From Prostheceraeus crozeri (lineage: Eukaryota > Platyhelminthes > Polycladida > Euryleptidae), in assembly GCA_907163375.1 (NCBI GenBank), contig CAJQUW010005302.1, positions 62,001 through 126,000 of the forward strand: a stretch of DNA of 64,000 nt, given 5' to 3'. The position numbers and the translations under genes were made by a program. Every line of letters begins with the position of its first letter. Position 1 is the stretch's first letter. This document shows, piece after piece, positions 44,067-53,998 of the stretch. Below the pieces are notes generated by a model. The model was not told where the DNA came from, ran no database searches, and saw only the letters and a list, made by a program, of their open reading frames with translations.

Positions 44067-44863
44067 GTATGTTGAAACCTCCAGTTTACTGTGGTATTTT
44101 TCCTTCATGAAAACAAACGTCTATTTGAAGAGACAGTTGTCCAATTCCTTCACAATTTATACAGAAGGAATCTAAATTTCATTCTTGCTCGGGTCTTGCC
44201 TTTATCTCACAAACCAGACGATTAGTGACCTCTCCGGTGAACAGCTGGTAGTACAGATCATGAGGAATATTTCATCTAATCATGTCATCGATTAGAATTT
44301 AAAAGATTAAATTTTAGCAGACAACGGAAAATTAGTTCAACCATACAGAGTGATGAAATTCGACAAATTATATGGTTGAGCTACTTACAATTCCGCTGTT
44401 AACTGTCAGCATTTCAAAAAGAAAATCAAATGGTTCTCCGATTGAATTGGAGGGGAAATTTTGTAAAGTAATTCGTTGAAGTGGTAGAAGTTGTATATCA
44501 ATGCGATCTGGAGATGATATGCGGCAATTAATCGATGACATCAGTGAGGTTTACTTCTCGCTGAGTGTTGCCCCTGTGTGCTCAACTTGGTTTGAAACTT
44601 GCAATCCGTGTTACAGAGCTTACCCTGCCAAATTTTATTTAGCTTCATATATACCGGAAATAGAGAAAGACCTAGAGATGTTTGGAGGCAAAAATCAAAT
44701 CCAAGCAAGGCATTTCTATATATTTTTCGATATCAGATGGTGTTTCCCATTGCTATGTACAGCTCTCCCTTTGACTCATGAATTAATTAAAGTTATAATG
44801 AATGATTAAACGATATTTACTGTCTCTGTCTCACTAGGATGTTTCGGTTACCGAACCTTAAAA

Positions 44864-44893
44864 ATAATGAAGGTGCTCGGGACCCGAAACGTC
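44864..44893 (+). ncRNA. Hammerhead-like core (degenerate)
   Basis: ATAATGA, then AGGTGCTCGGGACCC (stem GGT/ACC), then GAAACGTC ending at 44893. The 3' half is canonical for minimal hammerheads; the CTGATGA half is altered. Confidence 0.3.
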
Positions 44894-47577
44894 AGAGAAG
44901 TTCACCAATGTTTCGGATCTAGTCGTTTTTCTCAAAGTCCGTTTGACTCACGTCACGACAACTCCGTGGAGTGAATAGGACTGAAGTAGCGGTCAAAACG
45001 TGTAGCCAACCAGTCTTTAACCTGATGGACAACATCGTTGAACCATGGTTTTCCCTCCGTCAACTTAAACAATGCAAAAAGAAGCCACGCATTCAATCAT
45101 GAAAGAAACGCTCACTCTTCTAAATTCTGATTCAATTTTCTACTTGAATTTTGACATGAGATGTAAGTGCCAATTAACTAAAGTCTCCTAGATACGACAA
45201 ATCTTCACATTTTGATATTGTATCTTCAGTTTGTTCCTAGCTAGAGATGTAAGTGCATTATATATGAAGTTCATACTATAGAGTAAAGTGACGTCATCCG
45301 TAGCTCCTATTATTCATTAATTTTGTCAAACTAAAGGGAGAATATAATTTCAATTGACCATTGCAATAATGGGTGTATATTGAAAACTTTTCCTTTTGTC
45401 ATAATTGTATGCATTGAAATTCGTGAGCTGAAATTATAGCAAACATTGAAAAACTGACAAGGAAAAGACTGGATTACTAGACCAATGGGGACCCTACACT
45501 CACTACCAAACACATACGAAGGATGGATACCACAATACTTTTTGGCATGTTGCTTTTAATCAGCCAATCACAGAGATTTGTTCGTATTGTTACATGCCAA
45601 ATGCATGCGAACATAGACGAAATAAAATCAATATTCGTATGAAAGACATACCAAATCTCTGTAAAGATGCGAGAATCTCTGATCGATTGTTGGTCTTAAA
45701 TTGCATGAGAATTTTGCATTAGTTTGTATGTAATCTCGTAACCTAAGATATACAGTGTAGAAGGTTGGGAAAACACCACATCGACAAAAGCACGCAGCAA
45801 AGATCGTATTCCCAGTATTTCAAACTTTATCAAGCCATTTGGAGTTCACTCTTCTGATGAGGCAGAAATATCCGAAAGTGTAGTCGAAGAAACCTGCGTA
45901 GGGGGAATGGAGGATAGGCCTTCGATATTTGCCATGCTACGGAAAAACTCTCTCACGTTATATAAAGCCAGCTAAGTACTTCAGCAGTGTCGATGCTATG
46001 ATCACGCTGCCACGTCAAGAACGCTTGAAGTTCGGGTTTCTCATCAATCCGCATATGATGAAAGACACCTCTTTCCTATGGGTTGAAATTAAAGCACTAT
46101 CAAATTTATATAATTTCCTGCAATGACGTCGAGCAGGCTACCAATTTTTCTGCTTGAGCAGTTGATTGATTACATAACCGCATCAACAAGCTTATTCTAA
46201 ACCCGGAACAGGGACGCAAAAACCTGTATACTTACCATCGCCTACAATTTTCCGTAGCACTACGCTGCGTAGACTGTTATTGTTCATATTCAGTTAGTGT
46301 TGCATACATCATCATTGTGATTTTGAGGCTTCATTCCTTGTACCAATGACAACACGTTTTTTTGCAATTATTGTGTTATTTGCTAATTGGCCTACATTAA
46401 CCCATTGAAGCGCAACTTTCGCTCTTCGACCGTTAGTTCTTGAGTTCAAGCTGCAAAGCAAATACCCAACAACGTAAGGTCATAACGGAAGAAAATTGCA
46501 ACCAAAAGAAAGGACAGATTAAACTGATTCAATGTCACCCTATCTCGGACAATCAATCCATAGAACTCTCGCAAATTGTGCCTTAACAATTTAAATGCTT
46601 TCGAAATAAAACATTTCCTAAGAAATAGATTTTTGAATCGATATAAAGCTATTAATATGAACACAATCGCCTCGGAGCCGATAGACTTGCAAAAATTGTC
46701 TTCACTCTCTTCCGTTAACTATCTTAGGCAGAAGTAGTATGATAATAACAGATGCTATGATAGAAAATGACCTGGAGACATTTCATGCCCTCCTTGGACA
46801 ACATTCTGAATGACTAGACATTATATTTGTCACTCAAACATCTCACCAAGAACCCCTAGATAGTGTCTGTGTTAAGAAAATCGTCTACGTTATCAATCTA
46901 TTTTGTTCTTATGATTGTATCATCCTCTCCTTGTGATCTGACGATTCAGAAACAATTTTAAGCGGATTAATATGCTTCTTATGTAGCTCATTCATGATAG
47001 CTGTCTTTATAGGCACATATCGTATAATGAATAACAACAATCATTTCAAAACTTTCACCGCCTAACTTCCACTATTGTGTTCAAACTCATGTATCCTAAT
47101 GACGACTGGCGTCAGTACGCGACAATTGCTTTTCCAATACTGACAAATATGCGCTTCCCATGGAAATGGCCGTCTCTCTCCTTTTGTTATCAAGAATGAA
47201 CATTTGAAAATAAAACGGCAACGCCCTGGACTGTAATAAGGTAGGGTATATTAAAACATAGTGAATACATGGGAAAATCAAATCTCAGTGACGCGGATGG
47301 CTGTCAACTCTTTCAGTAAAAGGTTTTCGTTTTGTAATGAACAGAGCGGAAATTTGTTACTGGAGCAGAGCGAGGAATTTCAAACCTCGCAATAAAACTT
47401 CTCGGAATCATACGGGCGACAGATATATTCAGAGGGACATAAATTTATTGTCGCTCTGCATATTAATTGCCTTAACCCACAGCCACTATATTGAAGAAAC
47501 TGTTGATAGGAAAGATAAAAAGTCAACCTTATTAGATAATCTGAAAAACAGAGTGAACTAGTCGCAAAATTGGTGGT
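44894..47577. other. No gene recognised, apart from a hammerhead-like core listed separately
   Basis: AT-rich with short open frames only. 46236-46287 on the minus strand is an ATG-led 52-bp piece ending at a consensus donor (GATG then GTAAGT), too short to call. Nothing else is supported. Confidence 0.4.
45850..45890 (+). ncRNA. Hammerhead-ribozyme-like motif
   Basis: CTGATGA (45854-45860), a short stem-loop GGCAGAAATATCC, then GAAA (45874-45877) and GTGTAGTC, followed by GAAGA. The conserved core is intact. TCTT before it can pair with AAGA after it, giving a stem I. Stem II looks weakened by one lost base. Confidence 0.4.
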
Positions 47578-47784
47578 TTAGTAAACTTTAATAATGACAA
47601 TTAATTGCTTTGTTCAGTTGGATGAATGCAATAAATTGATTGGCTAAGTTCAATAAGTGAAACTAAATGATCAGTAAAGTTGAATAATTACAATTAAGTG
47701 ATTTTTGAAGTCAAATAATAGAAATCAATAGATTTTTTTTGAAGTTTGATAATTGCAATTAATCGATTAGTAAAGTTGAACAAT
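47578..47784. repeat. 31-bp minisatellite, about 6.5 units
   Basis: Units of about 31 bp with consensus near AGTAAAGTTGAATAATTACA plus ATTAATTGAT, for example at 47671-47701 (CAGTAAAGTTGAATAATTAC). Units are diverged but in register; one (near 47735) has a T-run expansion. Confidence 0.8.
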
Positions 47785-47918
47785 GTGTAGAATTTATCTT
47801 TTTGTTGTTTACATTATGTTTGCGCATGTGCGTTTTGCTAAAATATCAGAAATTCTAATGAGTCGCCTTCGCACATTATCGCGCGTTACTGGTTGACCTG
47901 CATGTACATACATTTATG

Positions 47919-47990
47919 CCTTTTACTGACTTAATAGTTGCCATTCTCTTTAGATATTGAAAATATTATGACAGACCTTTGTTTTCAATT
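47919..47990 (+). mobile_element. SINE tail fragment
   Basis: CTTTTACTGACTTAATAGTT, GCCATTCTCTTTAGATATTG and GACAGACCTTTGTTTTCAAT match the SINE tail at 30537-30608. As there, it is followed after about 100 bp by a SINE head, and the intervening sequence is also shared. Confidence 0.75.
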
Positions 47991-48093
47991 TACATGTATA
48001 CTGTGTGACACAGACAAATGACATGTTGTTATGCTGTCTCTCTACAATATGAATGCTACAAACATTCTCACAACAATAATTAGAACAATATGT

Positions 48094-48231
48094 TGTCGAC
48101 ATCACTTACAGATGACTTTTGCCTTCACTCGCGTTCCTTTTGTACCGCCACCGCGGACTTCGGTTCATTTCCTGGGTCGGGCGAGTGCGGACGAGGAATT
48201 AAGGATACTGGTGTCTTTTATTGACTTAATT
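48094..48231 (+). mobile_element. tRNA-derived SINE copy lacking the A-box segment
   Basis: It begins GTCGACATCACTTACAGATG and ends GGTGTCTTTTATTGACTTAA. Between TTGTACCG and CCACCGCGG about 40 bp containing the A box are missing, compared with the copies at 30709 and 53806. The B box is altered (GGTTCATTTCC). It probably cannot be transcribed from its own promoter. Confidence 0.8.
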
Positions 48232-51200
48232 TCACAAGTAGTATGTCGTTTATGCTTGCGAAGATGGCTGATCGGTACTCAAAGGATCAAAAAGTGCCGT
48301 TCAAATATAAAGCAAACATTGTTGTTATATTCAAAAACATTTCCTACTACTTTAACAGCGATTCAAACAGCAAAACTAAGAATTTTCAAAGGGAGTTCGA
48401 TGGACCCATATGCTGGAGTGAAAAATTGCGGACGTATTCATTTCGGAAGTTACTGATACTCGACATCATTTCGGCGCACCAAATGATCATGTAGCAACAG
48501 AGCTTATGTGTGGGCAGCATCCCAGAACTGTTCCAATCATGAGCCACAACAGCTCCATACATGCATAAATTGATAAAATTTTAAAATTCAATAATAGAAA
48601 TAGTAAAAACAACCGTTTATAACCTTCTCTAAAGCTTCAATTCAAGGAATCTTTGCCTGAATTCGCGTAATGTCTAGCTTTTTACTGCGCAATTTCATCA
48701 TCGCCGACATCTTCATTGGTGTAATTGATTAACTCAGCATTTTTGTGATAATTTGTACCACTGAATGCACCACTAAGATTTACAAACTCTTGACGTGTCA
48801 ACTTTAAGAGACAGCATTGACATCTTAGTACACTATGCGTCATATAAAATCGAAGAGAAAGAGGAACGATTGATACGTTTAGGCATCTGCTAATAATGCG
48901 TTAAGCAGTTTGTGAGATTTTTGTTTCTGTTAACGATTGATTTTTGTTAAGGTAGTTTTTTTAAAGTCATTCATGATTTGTGATTCATCGCAATGCCTAA
49001 TTCAAAAATTACTTTCATACATGAAAATGCTATTTTTGAAATTATCTGCAGGAATAATTTGTAGATCTTGTGTAGACTTTGTAGATCACTTTGACTACTT
49101 TTATTTTTATGACATGCTAAATACTACTATAAGAAAGAGTTCGAAAAATGGAAAGATTTCAGTTTTTCTGCAATTGCTAAACAGTTTCTGTCATTGTCAT
49201 AGTCTTATGAGGTAACAATGAATGATTTCTTTGTAAATATTTAGTTCAGTTAAAACAATACAAATAATATCCGACTACGACTACGACTTCAGCCGTCACA
49301 ATTTTACGACTCTGACTCCACAATCACTTTGACTCACACCCTACGTAGTCAAGGCGCGCCCGCCATTCGAGGCGTCGTCAGATCCTTTTCTGCCCATTGA
49401 AATTTGTAAGTTTCCATTAATTCTTTTACTATCAAATATTGTAACGAGTATCACATACTACTGAATTCAAGTCTTAAGTAGTATTTACAAGCAATCTTTT
49501 TCAGTCTGAATATTGAAGAAAATGAGACAGAATGTATAAGGAAGGTAAAAATTTCACACATGAATTGAATACAAGGAATGTTAGAATTTACTTGCTAAAG
49601 GGAATAACTTTTTTAAAAGTAAAATGTTAAAAGCGAGCACGAAATAGAAGCATAATCAGTATTTCTACATATAGTGTACAAGCTACATGCAAAAAGAATC
49701 ATCACCGGCAGAATACAAATTCCTCAGTTGTCTGGGAATACCACGACCACCTGCGAACGCAAAATAAGCGTAAAACATCATCAAAATACATGATGAAATT
49801 ACTGCTCATGACACTATTATGCTTAGCATTAAACTGTCATCAACAAATGCAACCAACAATGAATAAAGTCATAAGAGAGATAGATATTCATGTATTTGGA
49901 CCTGTATTTTCTTTTCTTTAATAGCTACCATCTTATATTGAGACCACAGTGCTTACATTGTCCGGGCTGCTTCTTAAACTATGTAACCAACACATTCCTA
50001 TAGATTGAAGACGAGTTTTAATATTTGAATTCAGATGTTCTGCTTAGCGAATGCTAGGTTGATGCAGGAAAAGTTAATGGACATCGCCTGCTAATGATTG
50101 TAGCATCACCCGAAACACTTTTCCTTCACTTTAAACTCTTTTAAATGCAAAGTATATGACTCAGTGTGGCATTAGGCCCTATCCATCGGGTAAGAACTTA
50201 TCTTTAGGTAGAGTAGCAACACTGTATCACATCATCAATGCGATAGCAATCTGATTTCACTAAATGAAGTCCTTTTACTATGGAGCAACCCGTAAGATGT
50301 GTATTTTGTTACCTTCTGCTAAGGAATTAACTATCTTGATAGCAAGACGGAAGGCCAGTATTTTACAAACCCTTCGAATCACTGCTTTCTTTGGAGAGGT
50401 AATGCGCCTAAATTAATTTCGATGAAAGTTGCTATTGCATCAAGAGCTACTATTACTTAAAAGCGTTTTCTTTCTCTTCTCACTTCACAAATTATCCGAT
50501 GCCGAAAGAATACAATACTATCAGAATCAAATTGATCATAATTAGCCCGAAGGCACATGTAATTGGGTTCGCAGTATTATTCAGATAAAGATATAGATTA
50601 ATTGAGTGACTTAAAGTAAACTAATCCATTTCAATAAATGTATAAGTTGAATTCCAATCGTATAGATCATAGCAATTTGTAATACAGCTAAACAATATTT
50701 TTTATTGAACTTTGAAAACATTGAGTTAACAACTTTGACAAGCATCCGCAGATTTAGTGTCAGCAGATAAACGTAGCCTGTTGGAACAGTAAGCCATAAC
50801 CTTAATTTGCTGTTTTAATTAACTCGAACATTGAGCAACTGCAATCTCGGAGATTCAACCAAAAAGCAGAATACGTAATGTTTCGTTTGAAGACCTACAT
50901 CACAATGCTGTTCGAGAAATTTCCTTGGTTATTAACTTGATTTCATTTCAATTAATTTTACTTGAAATTTTATTTCATTTCAATATAAACATGAGAAAAT
51001 TTGCAAAAGTTAATTAAGCATTAGAATAAATTATATACATAACAATAACTTAGTCATATGGAAGAGAAAATTGCTTATATCTGCAAATTAATCTTGCTAC
51101 GAATGCGACGTACAAAACTCAGCAAAGTCGCTTGTGTTCAATCGTTAAGAAAGCGGTTTTCTTTCGTATCGGACAAAAAAGCTTGGAGACGAAAGTGCTT

Positions 51201-51820
51201 AGTTTCATCAAGAGAAAAGCACATTGCCTTCTTAGCGAATAAACAATATTGAGGATTCGTTCCGTAGAAATCCAACTTTCTAAAAAAAAATAAAGGACTA
51301 GAACGGACACGCATATGCACTAAAACAGTGGGAACGCACCACCTGTCCTCTTAAGGACAAACCTTAAGTCTTATTAACTATAAGTTTATTAAAATTATGA
51401 AACATTTAGACGTCGTTATGGGAATGTCCCAGCTTCAAGTGCTACATTGACGACATGAAACGGTGCCCATACTATGCTAGCTTCCAATAATTGACAACTG
51501 TTGGTCACCGGGGCCTTGTCAGAGTTCTTTGTTAAGATTCACTGTTCAACTTCTAAATGACAACTATTTTGATAAGATAACTTACAGTTCATAGCCTGGC
51601 GACAAGAATTTGCGACTGCGTGCATGTGACAAGGTTCAATGAGATTCTTCATAGAATCTAGGGACATTGACATAGATATCTGCCTGACAGAGAAGCTGAA
51701 ATGCCCATCAACAAGCACCTGTTGTTCTAGTTCCGTCCGATGCAAACAGAATAAGTCATAAGCCATCGCGCGCAAGTCGCGTCACGATCCTCCATAAGCA
51801 ATAAGCCATTAGTCATTCTT
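48232..51820. other. No confident gene
   Basis: 48267-48494 (+) is a 75-codon frame starting MADRYSKDQKVPFKYKANIV with a fair ATG context just after the SINE; no domain recognised and not called. The rest is AT-rich with no supported feature. Confidence 0.35.
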
Positions 51821-51854
51821 GCGTTGATAAAGGGTCTGGACCCGAAACGTCCGC
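51821..51854 (+). ncRNA. Hammerhead-ribozyme-like motif with intact stem II
   Basis: GCG (51821-51823), TTGATAA, stem II GGGTC/GACCC with a TG loop (51832-51843), GAAACGTC (51844-51851), then CGC (51852-51854), which can pair with the leading GCG as stem I. The CTGATGA box has two changes. The layout is that of the minimal hammerheads of Penelope-like elements, in which stem III is about one base pair. Confidence 0.4.
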
Positions 51855-52889
51855 TGAAGAAACTAGATATTTTTAATTTTTATTTTGAGGCATAAAAACA
51901 GAGGGAGCAAACTTTCATTTTCATTATTGAAAACCTTACATTAGTCATTTTGACAATATTTCTTCTCATGACAGGTAATAATACAAGCAGGCAAAAGAAG
52001 AAAATATATGACACTTTTCTAAACTTTGTAAAAGCATATAGTATGGTGATCTTAAGCATAAAGAATGACTCGTTCTATCACGACTTCGGTTCTATTTAAG
52101 ATAATCGTCAAAGGATTTTCAACCGGATGACGCCTTGCTGTTTATGACTTATGGTTTATACTGTAGCTTACAGCTTATCCTGTGTGCCTCCGCAATCAAC
52201 GGCGGCTATGGCTAATAACTAATGGTTTATATTTTGCATTGGCAACTCACATTGAAACTTAAGTGTTCGAATTCTGTTTACAGCTTGTGGCTTATCGTGT
52301 CTGCCTCCGGGCTAACTTGGATTCAATGCACAAAGTGATCCGTGGACAAATTGAAAAGTCGGATATCTATGATTACTACCATAGCAATCCCCTTTGTTTA
52401 AGTTGGTGGAGGATTTCAGCTGCTCGCTCAAAGCACCAATCTATGTCAATGTTGCTAGATCTTAAGAAGAATCAAAATACTGAACTTTGAACTGTTACTT
52501 TATCAAAATAATTTTATGCTTTAAGAGAAAAATAACAACCGACTGGCATAGTTATCAACCTTGCCATTGTCAATCACTGAAAGCCACCATCGTTTAGGTG
52601 CCGGTTGTCATGGAAGCGCTTGTTCACGTCACATATAGTATTATTTTCGATGTGAATGTCCGCTCTAGTCCTTTAATTTCTATGATTCTTGCTTTTGTTA
52701 TTCTAAATTCACTTGCGTGCATATTTACAGTATACTTAAAATAACATGATCGTGCGTAATAACATGCTACGTGATGGTTTCTCAGAACAGCAGCACCAAA
52801 ATTAAAACAGAGCTTCGCAGTTATTTAGGCGGTAAGGCAAAAAAACTTGACGAACTGTCTTGTACAAAATTACTTTTCCTTATTTTCAG
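51855..52889. other. No confident gene; short reiterated words
   Basis: 52135-52310 and 51750-51815 share reiterated GCTTATGG/CATAAGC and AATGGTTTAT-type words in opposite orientation, suggesting decayed inverted copies of a small repeat. The open frame 52263-52490 (+) has no recognised domain. Confidence 0.35.
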
Positions 52890-52955
52890 GTGCTGTCCAA
52901 AAGCATTCAGGGGACCTTTAGTTCCTGACCACAAGATTATCCTGAGGGTATCAAG
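52890..52955 (+). CDS. Possible exon 1 of 2 (unknown host gene)
   Basis: 66 bp between a strong acceptor (TTTTCCTTATTTTCAG, ending 52889) and a donor (ATCAAG then GTAAGC). Only one of three frames is open: CCPKAFRGPLVPDHKIILRV. Ending phase 2 fits the next candidate exon after a 135-bp intron. No homology recognised. Confidence 0.3.
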
Positions 52956-53090
52956 GTAAGCCAGTTGTCAGTAAATTATTATATATCGGCAAGACAGGGG
53001 GTTTACATATCCACCAATGTGATGAGGACAATAGACTCAGTATAGGGGTGTTATTTCTACACACAACTTACCTGATTTTCCACTTTCAAG

Positions 53091-53190
53091 TGGCGTTGAT
53101 GCCATGGCCATTCGCTTCATGATCGCAGAGAACCTGTTGACTAATCAAAAGGCACAAAATCTTGCCTTGGAATGCTTTGGAGAAAATACG
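53091..53190 (+). CDS. Possible exon 2 of 2 (unknown host gene)
   Basis: 100 bp between an acceptor-like tract (GATTTTCCACTTTCAAG, ending 53090) and a near-perfect donor (ACG then GTAAGTATTT). Joined in phase with 52890-52955 it reads S, then GVDAMAIRFMIAENLLTNQK and AQNLALECFGENT, a plausible protein segment of unknown family. The opposite strand also looks like an exon (ATG with MKRMAMASTPLESGKS, then donor CAG/GTAAGT), so the strand is uncertain. Confidence 0.3.
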
Positions 53191-53805
53191 GTAAGTATTT
53201 CAGTAATCAATCTATAGCGTGAAACGATTATGATTCTTTCGCAATGGCAACTCGGCCACATGGAAGAAAGGCTCTGTGCCTAATGTGTTTCCGAGTACAA
53301 ACAGGGTTTATTTATTCATTTTTTTATTTTCATACAGATTAAACAATTATGGGCGCGATTGTCTTCAAATTTTGCATGGTACTCGTAGTTTACTGCTGAT
53401 ATTTGATAAAAAACATTAATCATTCCCGATTTTCTCAACAATTAATAATTCGATGCGAACAACAGAGCTCGACGATAAAATGAAATATCGTCACGATGTT
53501 ATTGTCGTCGGTTTAAGGTGCCGAAGTACCGAAGTATTTTGTACATTTTTTTCTTATCTGACCGAAATACAAGCAACACAGAGCAAATATTTAAATTTTC
53601 GATGACAATCGCTACTCATTATCGCTAATCATTCACATGTTGAAGTCATGTGCTTGTAAATGTAGCTCTTCATTAAAGACTAAGCTGCATTTTGCATTCA
53701 CTTTCTTGGTTGCCGGAATTTTTTCAACCTTTGATTTTGACTTGATTAATACTGACAACAATTGCAAGCTGTTAGCATTATATCAATAATGCTTGGAGAT
53801 AATAC

Positions 53806-53998
53806 TGTCGATATCACTTGGAGATGACTTCTGTCCTCACTCGCATTCCTTTTGTACCGTCAGCGTGGCATAGTGAAGGAGGTGCGAGCTCGTCTCCACC
53901 GCGGACTTCGGCTCGATTCCAACCGAGCACCGTCGGGGAATCAAGACAGTTGGTGTTTTTTATTGACTTAATAATTGACATTCTCTTTACATATTGAT
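53806..53998 (+). mobile_element. tRNA-derived SINE copy
   Basis: TGTCGATATCACTTGGAGAT, A-box-like GCGTGGCATAGTG (53863-53875), B-box GGCTCGATTCC (53910-53920), then the tail GTTGGTGTTTTTTATTGACT and AATTGACATTCTCTTTACAT. One substitution in the B box relative to the 30709 copy. Confidence 0.85.

Noticed and set aside
46236-46287. Minus-strand first exon (MNNNSLRSVVLRKIVGD, then a GTAAGT donor)
   Set aside because: Seventeen codons with one good splice site are too little evidence.
47578-47784. CRISPR-like array
   Set aside because: Units are contiguous and diverged with no spacers, and the DNA is eukaryotic: a minisatellite.
48031-48456. 141-codon ORF on plus
   Set aside because: It runs through the SINE spacer and head; its protein is translated repeat.
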